Assembly (NCBI GenBank): GCA_034440635.1
Contig: JAOTON010000200.1
Span: 620,001-684,000 of the forward strand
Length of the DNA: 64,000 nt
Direction of reading: 5' to 3'
From: Lepas anatifera
Taxonomy: Eukaryota > Arthropoda > Thecostraca > Lepadidae
The position numbers and the translations under genes were made by a program. The notes under the pieces were generated by a model. That model saw only the letters and a list, made by a program, of their open reading frames with translations, was not told where the DNA came from and made no database searches. Of the stretch, positions 36,263 to 48,766 are shown piece after piece; within the stretch, counting starts at the first letter, position 1; every line of letters starts with the position of its first letter.

Positions 36263-39200
36263 TTATACAAACTTCTCTAGCCCAGAGTCCTTTAGAAATG
36301 TAAAGACTTTTTCGAGAAGTTCAGGATGGTCGTTACCGAGCAGAGTTTTTAGGTCTACAGGGATGTTTTGGATTCGGCAGTAATCTAGCATGGGTTGCCG
36401 ATGGGTATTGTGCTGGGGACAATCGATGAGAATGTGATAGGGATTCTCCATTGCGTCGCAGGTACCACAGGTACCCGCGTTCCAATAGGCATTTAATTTT
36501 GTGTGTCCATTTCTGAGTCTGGTTAGAATAACCTCGCGCCGGCGACTCTTTTGGTTTGAACTGGGCCAGTAGCCGATGTTAGGCTTGATATAGAATAGGT
36601 GGGCGCTGTGGTTTGTAGTCCAGTCATTTTGAATTTGCTTCCGGATGGTGTCCTGGAGGAGAGCTTTGCTGTCGTCTCCAGACCACGTTAAGGGTGCGAT
36701 CTCTCTAAGTTCTAGGGACTTTTTTGCCTGCTCGTCGGCCTTTTCATTTCCTTGAATTTTGCAGTGGCCCGGGATCCAAAGAAAAGAGACATCAGGGGTA
36801 TCATCGATACCTTTCTGAATATCTGCTATAACGTGGTGGCTGGGGTTGACTACGTTACTGATGGCCTGCAGGACAGATTTAGAGTCTGAACAGATGACGG
36901 CTGAGTTAATATTTTGGGTTCTGATTATGGCTAATGCATTTAGGATGGCAACAGCCTCGGCTGTGAAGATGGAGCAGTTGTCCGGAAGTCTTTTCTGAAG
37001 GCAAATATTTTGTCCCCAGATGCCAAGGCCTACTTTTTCGCCTATTTTGGAGCCGTCTGTAAATATAAAGGTCTTGTCCGCGTTACAAGATCGGAACTCT
37101 AGGAATTTTTGGGAGACTTCTTCCTCTGAGAAGTCCGTTTTACGGGAAGTGAAAAGAAATTCCACTTTGGGCTCTTTTCGAGTCCAGAAGCGGGAGAGTG
37201 GGGGGTTTGCCTATTGTCGCTGGCAGTGCAAGATTTAGGCTTTCCAGGGTTTTCGCTACTCTGTGCTTAAATGGGGGCCACTTCTGTAGAGTGGCTTTAT
37301 TTGCTCGTCTGGGATGGGCAAAACATTGTTTTGCCGGGTGATTTTCGGTGGATTGAACCTTGATGTAGTAAGAAATAAGCTGGGCGTCGCGTCTTGTCTG
37401 TAGTGGGCACAGCCCGCTATCAGTTAGCAGGCTGGTGATGGGGGATTCTCTGAGCGCGCCTGTGGCTGCCCGGATACTGGCGTTTTGGACTCGCTCTAGC
37501 TTTAATTTATTGGTCTTGTTCGTCGAGTCAAAAACGAACGAATTATATTCGAGAATGGACCGAATCAGGGACTTGTAGAGCATAAGCAGGGTCTTTCGAT
37601 CCCCGCCATACTCTGTGCCGCCGAGCATGCGGAGAATGTTGACTCGCTTTTGACAGCTAGAGACGACTTTGGTGATGTGCTCATTGAAACTCAATCGGGA
37701 ATCTAGGGTGACGCCCAAGAATTTGAAGCTATTGGTGCATTCAATAGGTTTACCCGAGATTTGGAGCCGTGGAGGGTCGTGTCTGGAATGCGCTCTGGCA
37801 AAGACAACGACTGATGATTTTTCCGCCGAGAGAGATAGACCCATTAAGCTACACCAATTATTGATGTCGTTTAGGCTATCCTGCAACTGCGTAGTTGCGT
37901 GTTGGAATTCTGGTTCGTTATACCGCCTGGTATCGATTGCAGTGGTTTTCCAAATGGCGACATCGTCCGCAAAGAGGGAGTAATTTATTCCAGGCGGTAG
38001 CTTTTTGGCGAAGAGATCATTGATCATTACTAAAAAGAGGGTGGGGGGACAGAACGCTACCCTGGGGTGTGCCTTGGTCCTGGGTTGCCAGGTAGGAGAA
38101 TGTGGTGCCACAACGGACTTTAAATTTTCGGTCCTTGAGAAAGTTTTCAATGAATTTTGCAAGGTGGCCACGAATTCCTAGCTTGCTTAATTTAAACAAA
38201 AGGGCGTCTTTTTGTACGCGATCGAACGCCGATTTAATGTCTAAGAATGCAGCTATTGTTACTTGCTTTTTGTAGAAGCCATTTTGGATGTCACTGACTA
38301 GTTTCACCAAATTGTCAGTGGTGGCTCGCCCGCGCCGGAAGCCTGATTGCATAGCATCAAGCTTCTTTTCGAGGATCTCGTGAAGTCTAACGTTTACCAT
38401 GCGCTCGACAAGCTTGCTAGCACAGCTAGTAAGCGAAATTGGGCGATAACCTTTTGGGTCTGTTTTTTCTTTGCCAGGTTTTGGAAGGGGAATTATAATA
38501 CTCTCTCGCCACGATGTGGGGAAAGAGTCGCTAAGAAACATGTTGTTAATGGCCGAAAGCAGGTACTTTAGTGCTGTTTGGCTGAGGTGCCTGAAGAAAG
38601 AGTAGTGAATTTCGTCAGGGCCCACTGCAGTGTTTCCACACTTGCTAATGGCGTAATTTAGCTCGGTCATTGTAAATGGTACATTATAATACTCTTGATT
38701 ACCATAATTGATGAATGTGTGCTTTTTGCACCATTCTGCCTGGTCTTTGGAGCGCTGGCTGTATGAGTTATTAGCTGCGACACTGGCGTAATGATCAGCA
38801 AATTTATCCATGACTTCCTTAGGTTGGGTGATGGGTTGGCCAGCTATTTTTAGTTGAGGGAAAGGTCCACGGGGTGGTCGCTTCGCAGAGAAAGCTCTAA
38901 TGGTATTCCAGACTTGGGTGGTGGGAGTGAAGCGGTTGAATTTGGAGGCAAAAGAGTTGAAACTGTCCTTTTGAACCCGCTTGCACGTGTTTCGAAAGTG
39001 TTCTTTTGCTGCCCGAAGTGCGGATCGAGTAGGGCTGTGTGCCCTCCTCTCATATGCCTTGCGGGCTCTAATCATTTGAGCTTTGGCGTGTGCCGTCTCT
39101 GCGTTCCACCATGGGGCTCCGTTTTTCTTTCGGGGTCCTCTGGTTTTTGGTATTGCTACTTGTGCTGCTGAGCTTATGGCTCTTAGTATTAATTCAATAT

Positions 39201-39984
39201 CTGCCGAGTGTGGGTCACCTTCGGTGACCAGAGTGAGGTCGACCTCTGCCTCAAATTTTGTCCAGTCCGCTCGTTTTAGATTCCAGGAAGGGGTATAGAG
39301 ATCAACGCGGTCGAGTGCTCCTTGGGGGACATTGATTTTGATTGGGAGGTGATCGCTCATGCCTGGGTTGTCTTCGACATCCCAGGTAAACAGTGACGCA
39401 ATTCTAGGCGTGCAGCACGAAATATCAATGGCTGTGTCTAAATATCCGCTCTGCGTTGCTTGGCGGGTTGGTGCGCCGTTATTTAGGATAACTAAATTTT
39501 GAGAACCTATTGCGTCATATATAATTTCACCTCTACGATTTGGCGTGGCGCTGCCCCAGGATGGGTGGTGACCATTCAAGTCTCCAAGTAATAACAAAGG
39601 CCCGTTAATTTGATTAAACAGTTGTGCGAGGTCCTGATCCGTTGGATCAGGGTCGCTAGGGGATATGTATATTGAGACAACCGTCAATTGGACGTGTTGT
39701 ATTTTCAAACTAATAGCTACACAGTCCAGTGATGTTACCAAAGGCACGTGACTGTGTGGGATGCTATTTTCTATTAGGATGGCCGTGCCTCCCTTACGGA
39801 CAGCAGCGTTTACGTTATGGCGATACCAAGAGTAACCCGAGATTTTGTATTTATCGTTATCTTTATCAGTAAAGTGGGTCTCTTGTAATGCTGCTAGTGC
39901 CGGTTTTTTCTCAGCAAATATTGATGAAAAAAGCGGGAATTTCCCGATAAGGCCATTTGTATTCCATTGCAGAATTGAACCCAT
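36263..39984 (-). CDS. I-group LINE ORF2: endonuclease, reverse transcriptase, RNase H
   Basis: About 1239 residues from ATG 39984 (context ACCACCATGG) if two frameshifts are allowed for. Endonuclease: QWNTNGLIGKF, LQETHF, LLLGDLNGHH and SDHLPI. Reverse transcriptase: YRPISLTSCASKLVERM, FLDIKSAFDRV, GTPQGSVLSP, FADDVAIW and FKFLGVTLDSRL. RNase H: FTDGSKIGEKVGLGI, FTAEAVAIL, CSDSKSVL and WIPGHCKIQGNEKAD, so the D, E, D, H and D residues are present. A C-terminal CGTCDAMENPYHILIDC motif resembles the CCHC end of related elements. Both frameshifts (38043-38048 and 37200-37205) fall in runs of six C on the coding strand and look like one extra base each. They could be sequencing errors or real inactivating changes. 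Confidence 0.92.
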
Positions 39985-40212
39985 GGTGGTTTTTAACGTT
40001 TGAGATAAGGGGATCTACGCTTACGAAGGTTATACGAGCACCTGCTGCTGCTGCTATCGCTAGCAGGAGAAACTGGGGTGGAGTGTCTGGAAAAGCTAAT
40101 TTTCCTTGCTACGGGTGAGCTGCCGGGGCTGGAGGAGCCGGGGCTGGGGGGTTTCCAGGAGGGGAGCTCTGGAAGAGTTTACAACAGTTTTTGCAGAGCT
40201 CGTCTCTGAAGC

Positions 40213-40801
40213 TCATGTGTCTTCGATTATAAGTAGAAATTTAGGAATCATGAGCAGAGCCAAGTATTTCCTATCATCGCACGAACTCACTCATTTGTAT
40301 AACGCCTTTATATTGCCCCATCTAAATTATTGTGCAATGGTTTGGGGTAGTAATTACGAATCCACTCTCGATAAGATCATCAAATTACAGAAACGTGCTA
40401 TTCGAATCATCGACAAAAAACCCTATTATTACCACACAAATGAATTGTTTCTAAAATTAAAAATACTTAAATTCCCTGAACTAGTCTCAGAACAAAAAGT
40501 TATTATATTGTCGAAAGTATTGGATGGTACAATGCCAGATGTGATATCGTCTCTTTTTCAGAAATACAGAACAACTAATACGAGATTGATTAGACACTTT
40601 GAAATACCTCAGGCTACAACAAATTATAGGAAATTTGCTCTGGCATGCTCTGCACCTGAAATTTGGAACAAAACTATATGTCCAACCTTTAAATGTATAA
40701 CGGAAGTTCCTCTAAACAAACATGTGCTTAAAAATATATCAGAGAAGTGTTCTTTTGCAATTATAGAATTCTTAATAATGAGCCTCGATGACCGGCGCTG
40801 A
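40213..40801 (+). pseudogene. LINE reverse transcriptase, thumb/C-terminal part, separated from its 5' half
   Basis: Starts at the second copy of the 11-bp duplication. It runs open through SRNLGIMSRAKYFL, LYNAFILPHLNYCAMVWG, LQKRAIRIIDKK and LKILKFPELV to a stop at 40801. This is the standard C-terminal region after the palm domain in CR1/Jockey-group elements. It continues the frame of 34694-35471 once the intervening insertion is taken out of account. About 30 bp of ordinary sequence (GATGGTGGTGATG) separates the stop from a long GT-rich microsatellite. Confidence 0.9.
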
Positions 40802-41018
40802 TGGTGGTGATGATGCACCGGAGCACAATGTGTGTGGGTGTGGGCGTGCGTGTATGTGAGTGGGATAGTGTGCTTGTAGGTGGGCGAGAGGGAGTACTTG
40901 TGGGTGGGAAGGTGGATGTCTGCCGTGCGTGGGTGGGTGACTGCGGTACTCGGTGTGTGTGGGTGTGTACGTGCGCGTGTGTGTGGATGTTTAGGCAGGC
41001 GTGCGTGCGTGGATTCGG

Positions 41019-41204
<186 letters not shown>

Positions 41205-41209
41205 GTGTC

Positions 41210-42368
41210 TGACTCCCTGCTGCGCTTGCTTGCTAATTTGCCTGCTTGTTTGCTTGCTTGCCTATGCCTGCATGTCTGCCCTAATTTGCTTTCTGTCTTC
41301 CGAGTTCTCTGGCGAATGTTACTAGGCCTCTATCTTTTCGCCAGAATCTCGGAGGGGCTAACACGAATCTCCAGTTTTGGGTAGTCCCGTTTGGAAAAAG
41401 ACTAACAATCTAACCGGTAATGAGCTAAATTATTGTGCATTTAACCTAAATAGACCTGTATTCCTGCTCCCTGTATATTTACAGGGAGCTACTACTGGCA
41501 GTTTTTACTAATAGTATGATATTTATTATGCTTTAAGTTACTTTCTTTTTCCCAGCAGGGCGTGCCGCGACTTGTAATATTTTATGTTCTGGTGGTGTTA
41601 ACGTAAGGGTACTGTTGTCGTTGGGATCGCGGAGGGGGCACGCCTGGCTACCCGTTTAAATGGATGGCGGACTTTTTCTAGCAAAAAAAAAAAAAAATGT
41701 GAACGAATTTAAATTTCATCCGCCAGATTTTGTGCCATGACTCACGTTCTTGATAAGGGTTTCACAAATTAAATATCTCGCTAATAATTGCCCAACAACT
41801 GTCCCGCACTAGAAAAGGCTAGCCATCTACGAATACAAGAATTTCAATAAACGAATCCGCTGTAATCAAGGTCCTAAGACGCAGCACCGCACGTGCTAGC
41901 TTCTAAGGCAAGCCTGGGTTCGTGATTTAACGAGCCGGTACTCGCGACCGAATGAATGAGGTATTAGAGATGTCAATAAAAAACACATTAGGTTTGCCAC
42001 GTCAGGTAGATTCTGCGAAATCGCAAAGTGCCTAATATCACATTTGTTGACGGTAAGCGCTGCGAACGTGGATTCTCAGAGATGCAAATTATCGGCTCTT
42101 TGACCCAGTGATCCGAAAAAGGAATATTCTCTGTAACTTAAACATCGAGTCAAATTAGATTTATTCTACATAAAGTACATACCTACTTCGACATTTAAAA
42201 GTGGCAAGGCAGTGTCTAATGTGCCTCTATGGCAGCGCCGCCGCTGGTGAAACACAACTTACTTGAAGAATACATCAAATTTTATTTATAATTTATTTTC
42301 GTTTCAGATTGATAGGAGACTGGGATCGTGCAACACAATGTGTTAAAAATGTTTGGTATAAATATTTA
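41210..42368. other. no recognised feature
   Basis: A TGCTTGCTTGCC-type decayed microsatellite up to about 41270, then unique AT-rich sequence. Confidence 0.4.
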
Positions 42369-42396
42369 TACAATCAGAGGTGTGGATTTATAGCTC

Positions 42397-42480
42397 TTTG
42401 GGGGTGTCCGGGCCAGAGCTGCAAAAAGTCGGGCTCTCGGGTCATAAAGTGCCCGACAGATTTTAGGGCACGCAATGGTC
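42397..42480 (+). repeat. inverted partner of 50440-50545
   Basis: GGGGGTGTCCGGGCCAGAGC and the following TGCAAAAAGTCGGGC... AAGTGCCCGACAGATTT recur in reverse complement at 50440-50545. The 42369-42400 part (GTGTGGATTTATAGC) is also shared with 14815-14860. Probably ends of an old element; the internal sequence is too disrupted to define it. Confidence 0.55.
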
Positions 42481-42642
42481 CTGCGACAGATATTACAATC
42501 TGTGAGAAAAAAAATATTTAAGGGAAAAAGAAAATATTTTTTGTTCTAAAAAATCTCAATATTAGAATTGTCATCTCTTTCACTCAACAAGTTTTTCATG
42601 AATTTGCACTTCTCCCATATCAAGTCAGTGTGCAGCAAGAAC

Positions 42643-42790
42643 CGATGGAAAATCGAGGGACTTATGAATCGAGGGACTTATGAATCGAGGACCTTTGAAT
42701 AGAGGGCCTTATGCACAGAGGGTCTTTTCGAGGGACTTATGAATCGAGGGACCTTTGAATAGAGGGCCTTATGTACAGAGGGCCTTTTAA
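42643..42790. repeat. tandem repeat of AATCGAGGGACTTATG-like units
   Basis: Short 16-bp-like units (AATCGAGGGACTTATG, AATCGAGGGACCTTTG, AATAGAGGGCCTTATG, CACAGAGGGTCTTTT) repeat with a higher-order period of about 62 bp, so 42676-42730 resembles 42731-42790. Confidence 0.8.
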
Positions 42791-45700
42791 ACGTCACCCA
42801 GAAAATCCTCTGCTGGAAAAATTTCTTCACCGGCCTGTCGGGCCCGATTTGTATTCCAGGGGTCTAAAAACTTGCCGATCTACCTGCGCCGTCGGCGACC
42901 CTATCATCTTTTGGTTGGCGACCCAGCAACCGTCTCAAACTCTGATTCCATCTGTTTTCCTATGATTTTAGCTTCCACCATCCGCTCCTGCTACTAAATA
43001 TGCTTACCCTCTCCACTGTATCCACCCGTCATCGTAATACATACAGTGCCCATCAAAATCTATTGGATGAAGTCTGCCAGTTCCTTTGGCCAAGAATGGG
43101 CAGAATCTACTTCGACAAAGAGCCAAGTTAGCCTTCGTTTCCCGGCTTGTTTGGCGTTTCTGAAAGACAGCTTGGCTACAACGGGGCATCTTTGGCCGAT
43201 TACATCTGGTATCATCACCGCCCTTAGTTGCTGCTAGTCTATGCTAGTTATGTTTCTTCTTATTACAATTTTTGGTTCCAATTTTATGAAAAACGACTGA
43301 AATCACCTGGTACTTTAGATGATGCCATCTCCCTGTACCGTATTTATGTACTATTTTTAAGTTCAAACTAGAATGTACTAGAATCTGTCACGAGTCGGTA
43401 CCAAGTCGGTGATTTTCATTTTTTTTCAATAGGCGACCAATGGGCGACCTAGTCGGCCGAAACCGCCGACTTGCGTGGTCGCCTGGTCGCAGGTGGTCGC
43501 CCTGGTACATTTTCGGTGTCTGCGGCCTTCAGAACGAGCGCGGCGCGGGCTGCCGCTAATATTTTTGTATTTTTGTTGGAAGCAGTGCGCGCCGTTTTTG
43601 ACGACTGGTGTTCAATTTGTTAAATCCAAGGGGCTAAATCAAGATGTGCGTTTATCATAGACGGTCCGTGCAATCTAGGTGGGTTTTGGAGTCTACTTGC
43701 AATGATGTTTCCTTGTTTTGCTTTATCGCGAAAAGTCTCAGAAGGAAAAAAACTTCCTACGAGTGGTGCATGTTTAAACCCTTTTCAACCACAATCACGC
43801 TAAAATATCATCGTAAACATTGTTATATAGTCACACATTCCCAAGGGCGTGGATTTCCTAAGTGATTTTTGGGGTGCCTAATTATGAGACTATCCATAAC
43901 AAGTATACTGTTTTTCATACCACCATGTTCTTGCCTTATACCAGTGTGCAAAGTACGGCATTTTCGTCGAGATCTTGTCTGTGCGAGTGCCCTTTGAGAC
44001 AGGACAGACTGGTGCAAATTTTATCAACCTGGTGCGAACTTGCCAGGTTAGTGACACTTAAACTAAACAAATAATGGCTGAATGGCTATGAAGACATAGG
44101 AGGGGGCCTTATAAAAATTCCTTAACTAACTGACTAATGATTGAGATAGCATTGCATTGTAGGGGTAGGAATGGGTGCATTTTTTCCCTGGTATGTGCCA
44201 GATTGGTGTGTATTTTTGGAGGCTGGTGGTGCAAGAATTTTAGATGGCTGGTGCGACTCGTCTGGCATGCTGCCGTACTTTGCAGACTGGGCCTTATAGC
44301 TGGACATATAACTGGGTGACCAAGTAGGCCTGTTATTTATAAATTTTAAAGTCCCTGAAATGAGAAATAGGAAAATTTTAAGGATGCTCTTAGTAGGCAC
44401 AGAAAATAACTTGAGCTTTCATCTGGGGTGCCACAGCAGTGACAGGTCCAAGGTATCCCTGAACTCGAGTTCAGGACCCCTTAAGTTTGAAAGGATTAAG
44501 GGCGGCCTGAGGAAAAGGGTACCCCAAAACTGATTAAACCAGGTCTGTGAGGCAGAAAATACCTTGCTACTGCCCCCACCACTAGAATACAAATGATGGG
44601 GCTACAGATGGAGCTTTGAAGTTTAGAAGTTGTGAAAAATGGCATTAAAGGTGCTGAAAACAGGTTTTGTTGGGCTAGGTTGGCTCACATCATGTTCTGT
44701 ATGGCCATATATCTTGGTCTGTATATATTATTATCTCAAGTGGCAATAGAAATTAAATATTAAAAAACTTTTTATTGTTTCACTAGATATCTATTAATTG
44801 ATTTTGTATATGACTAGTGTTTTATTTACACAGATGCACCAAGACATGTGAATGATCATAATAAACATGTTGAGCTTCAATATTTGAAGCAGGGTATAAA
44901 GTATGATTTCCTGTTTCTGCTTCAAAGATAAATGCCCTCTAAAATTTTAAGAACAGAAATAAGCCAGGTAGAAAGAACAAAAGTTTGTTTCATGGCCTAA
45001 AATATTGTTATGGAAAATGGTCTCAAGCATTCCCATAATTGAGAATGGGTGTTCCCATCTATGGGTCAAGCATTCCCATTTATGGCACTGTTACCATTTT
45101 TAAGTCACACCAACCACAGTTTTCTCCCACTGATTGATGATGATAGCCACCCTTTTGGGTGAAGTGTGCTCTTTTGGTTGACAGCATGCAATCTCAGAGG
45201 GCTGCCCCTTACTAAAATCCTAGATCCATCTCTGTGCATTGGTATCCCATAAGGGGTATAAATGTGCATTCCTGCACAGCACAAAGATTTGATAAACCAT
45301 TTCCAATTGCCAGAAGACTCCACTGCAGGGACAATGGTCCAATCCAAGTCTGCCAAACATAGAATAAGCTGTGCCTTTTGCACAGATGGATGCACACTGG
45401 GTTATCAGGGTGCGTGTGTATGTTTTTTTAACTGACTGATTATTGCATCCAAGTTTCTGATAATATCTTGTATTTTTTGTCATAAGAAAGTTTAATCGTT
45501 TTGTTTTCTCTAGTATGGATGAAATATGGAAGCACTGCTACAGAGATACAGCAGAAATATCACAGAGAGATTGTGTCCACCACAAAAGAACAGGTTGCTG
45601 GAATGCAAACTGTTCTTCTCAGTACCCAGTCCTGGTCCAAATGGGTCATCAGCAACTATTTTGGAAACTTTTTCAGTCCTGATTATTAATGCTAAAATGC

Positions 45701-46206
45701 ATCAATTAAGAGCTTTGGAAATAGTTATCATGGGAATGATGTCATGCAAAGAAAATAAGGTTATTCCCAAGAGACAGCATTGCTATTGCTTTGAGTAGAA
45801 CCATGTTCAACAATGGAGCAAAATTGGGCCTCATCTTAGAAATGGTTGATATTTTCCACTGCACTTCTGAGGAAATGTTGCCAATGAATAATGTTTGAAT
45901 TATTTATTTGAAATGTTACAGGAATTTATCTGATTTGTGGCGCCTCAAGGTGAAGAATCCCAAGTATTTCACGACGCATGTATGTACATGAAAAATTTTT
46001 CTCTAGTTAAATGAAACATCGGAACTGTTTCTGAGGCTCTTTTTAAGGTGCTGCAAACCCTTTTATTTGTCTCTAAAATAAGGTCTAACAATTTTTCACA
46101 TGGATGGACACAAAATAAAACCATTATTGATGAGAGAACAACAATGGGGCATCAATCATGGTTGTATCTTGCTTGGTATAGAAGTGATGGGCGAAAATGT
46201 TAATGC
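42791..46206. other. no recognised gene; old repeats
   Basis: Unique-looking AT-rich DNA from about 44050 to 46190. 43440-43560 is GC-rich. Open frames are below 100 codons and have no family signature. Confidence 0.35.
43850..43886 (+). repeat. possible long-range inverted repeat with 51172-51209
   Basis: GGGCGTGGATTTCC...TTTTTGGGG here versus the complement of GGAAATCCACGCTCC near 51195. About 16 bp match well and the rest is imperfect. It may be two unrelated solo ends. Confidence 0.35.
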
Positions 46207-46398
46207 CCAGGGGCGCTGCCACGGAATTTTTACAGGGGAACGGACCCGGGCTGGTGCTGACCGGGGCAGGGGAATTGTGAGCATATTCGGTACCTGACAG
46301 CATTAATGATGATGAACCGAAAATTTTGGGGAGACGTCCCCCTGGTTGGCCAACAGGAGGATGCGTAGGTACCCCGTCCCACCGCTTTCGGCGCCCAT
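46207..46398. mobile_element. GGGCGCCGAAAGC element, longer inverted copy
   Basis: Reverse complement begins GGGCGCCGAAAGCGG and shares the GGGGGACGTCYCCC and GGTACCGAATATGCT blocks with 27872-28020. The left edge reads CCAGGGGCGCTGCCACGG. Insertion boundaries are approximate. Confidence 0.65.
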
Positions 46399-46399
46399 T

Positions 46400-46997
46400 T
46401 AATTGCCCTTGTGTACGGGCAGTGTATCATAATTGACCTCGATTGACCTCCAAACAGACTTAGCCTAACATTAGTGGGCACTATCGATACGTATTCATTA
46501 CTGCGTAGTGCGTATAAATGACTGATCACTATCCAACATTGGCTTTTAGGTCCGAAATATCACGCCCAATGCGAGCGTTCTTCCTATTATAACTTGAAGC
46601 TACGTGATAACATCCTCAATATTCAGTGTCCTGTTGCGCCCCAGCCTTTGAACCGATATGAAAATGGATGTTGCCTTAGTGAAAGAGCTGGTCCGGCTCT
46701 GTCGAATAGCGTTGAGAAAGTGGTTCCGGCTATTTTGCGTACGGAGATAAGCAAGGTTTTATAGAGCACTGCATTTGATACATTTTGACGTATATGAATT
46801 ATTCCCCTCTGGTGACCACAGTATTGACCTTCCGCAAAAATTCCAGGAGTAACGCCGATTGCATTTCCGACGACCTTTCGATCGCCTTTTCCGCTTCTAT
46901 CTTTCTTTGTTTCCGAGATCGAGGGTGTCATTTTTAACCCCCTCCCACCAGGGGGGGTTCATAGGTGATTCATGCTGGTCACCGGGGCAAGGGTTAA
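46400..46997. mobile_element. AGGTCA-type element, right end only
   Basis: Ends CACCGGGGCAAGGGTTAA at 46980-46997, the complement of a CCCTTGCCCCGGTG terminus. It is preceded by TTCCGAGATCGAGGG and a C-rich/G-rich core as in the other copies. TGACCTC motifs occur near 46435-46450. The left end seems replaced by the MITE at about 46207-46398. Confidence 0.5.
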
Positions 46998-47425
46998 GGG
47001 CCAGCATGTATAATTTTGTTGCTTTCAGATCATAACTTTGATTTTAATACTGAATTATAATATCATGAAATCACTTAGGTAATGACTTGATTCTGGCTTA
47101 GGTCATCGATATCGAGAAACCCGATCTATATTTTATAGGTTTTTTATATCTATATTTTATCGGAACCTTCCCCTTGCACTCGCCAGTGCTTCCCTATAGC
47201 CATATTTATACCACTTTTAAGACCGATTTTGTAATACATGTAGTATTAGGTTCGGCGACCATCGAAGAAGCTTGGACTTTAGTCGGCGACCACAAGCTCA
47301 CTTTTTAGACCCCTGTTGTATTCCATAGCACGCGACAGCTTGGCCCGACAGGCCACCGTAAAGGCCTTTAGACAGGCAAAACAGTTTTTTCCTTCGTTTC
47401 CTTCGTTTGGAAGTACGCTCAACGC

Positions 47426-47463
47426 TGCCGCAAGGGCGCTCTTTGGACAGCGCCCTTGCGGCA
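47426..47463. repeat. perfect hairpin, 15-bp arms and 8-base loop
   Basis: TGCCGCAAGGGCGCT, loop CTTTGGAC, then the exact complement. No coding context; it could form a stable stem in RNA or a cruciform in DNA. Confidence 0.85.
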
Positions 47464-47733
47464 AAGCCGGTGTAAAAGGTATCTTTGGTTTGAAAAGCAG
47501 CCATGCGGTTTGGTGTGTTGCGTTATGGATATGGCGGAGGCCAAGGCCCTAGAATCCCGTGGTGTGGTGGAGGGAATACGTTGCAAGGTTGTGTTTTTGA
47601 TTATTTTTCTCTTGCATTACTTTGGTATACATCTTGAGTAAACTGGTTGAGCCTGGATTTCATCGTCCATAGTTGAAGGGCTGATAAATGGCTCCGATTA
47701 AGCTGAAGCCCCTTCCACCGTCCCGTGTCAAGC

Positions 47734-48766
47734 TTAACCCTCGCCCCACCGGGGGGGCCATCGATGGCCCCCTAAGGTTTTTCCGGGATAGCAGAAAAAC
47801 GACGAGGTGCAGCACCGCGGTTGAGGGCTCTACCTCTCACTGCATCATTTTCCCATCATCCCTGAAATTTTTTACCCCGGGTCACCCAAGGTCAGGTCAC
47901 CAGACGAGGTCAACCAAGGTCACCTCACTTCACTTTAGAGCTCTGTAAGAGCTACATTTCAAAGTCGATCGATTTGAAACTTCCTACACTTCATGACCCC
48001 TCCAGGGTCTACAAGGTGTATATCCGGGATTTTTCGATTTCGTGCCCTGAGGTCAGGTCACGAGGCGACCTCTCCCATTGGAAAAGCATGGGGAAAAGCT
48101 ATTTCATGATATAAAAGCCACAAAAATGATTGCAAATACTCAGACTGCTCAGAACAACGTTTTTGGACACCCTTTCACGGATCCCAGAGGTCATATTTGC
48201 CCTTTGACTTTTCCAAGGTCATCCAAGGTCACCGGAGGTCAAAAACAGTATTTTGACAATAACTTTTGACCTAATTGAGCTAGAGCGGTGAAACAAACAC
48301 CATCGTGTTTGTCTTGTCACTGGCTTTCATTTGATATACGGCAAGGTCACTTTTTGACCTTTCGTGACCTCAGGTCATATTAGGTCACGAGGTGACCTCT
48401 GGCGGTCAAACCACTGGCGGGAGGTCTTTACGTTCCACATAGCGGAAAAAGTACAGGCAATTTGCTATCAAATGTACTTTACCAGGCCTCAATAGCTCTA
48501 ATGACATAAGAGTTATGCCCAGTTTGCTTAATCATTGCATATTTGAGTGAAAATAGCCGATCTTGACCTAATTTGACCTCTGGAGGTCAAACCATTGACC
48601 TGAGCACTAAAACATGCGAAGTAATTTCTTACTGAATTCACGCGAGCTTTCTATTGCACTTTGCAGATTTGCGCTAACGCCCATATTTTCGGAGTTAGAG
48701 GGGGGGCCATCGATGGCCCCCCGTGGGGCGAAGGTGGCGCCGGACCCCCGGTGGGGCGCGGGTTAA
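47734..48766. mobile_element. TTAA-flanked, AGGTCA-rich element (copy 1, complete)
   Basis: Bounded by TTAA at 47734-47737 and 48763-48766 with inverted termini CCCTCGCCCCACCGGGGG and its counterpart CCCGCGCCCCACCGGGGG. A palindromic core GGGGGCCATCGATGGCCCCC is present near both ends (about 47752 and 48704). The right end additionally repeats the terminal motif (GTGGGGCGAAGG, then GTGGGGCGCGGG TTAA). The interior is dense in AGGTCA/TGACCT half-sites. TTAA target and CCC-starting termini resemble piggyBac-type non-autonomous elements; no transposase is present. Confidence 0.8.

Larger units (their letters stand above)
35472..40212 (-). mobile_element. I-group LINE inserted into the CR1/Jockey LINE
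   Basis: 4741-bp minus-strand element flanked by perfect copies of TCATGTGTCTT (35461-35471 and 40213-40223), the target-site duplication of target-primed reverse transcription. Its 3' end is a short (TAAG)n tail; the 3'UTR is about 790 bp. It carries endonuclease, reverse transcriptase, RNase H and a C-terminal CCHC-type motif, the domain set of the I group. The 5' end is truncated within ORF1: only the last 40 or so codons (ending KRRSPYLKR, stop near 39995) remain upstream of ORF2. Two homopolymer frameshifts and otherwise open frames suggest a young insertion. Confidence 0.93.

Noticed and set aside
36263..39984. I-group element as an endogenous retrovirus
   Set aside because: No long terminal repeats, protease, integrase or envelope. 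An apurinic-type endonuclease, a 3' simple-repeat tail and a variable target duplication show a non-LTR element.
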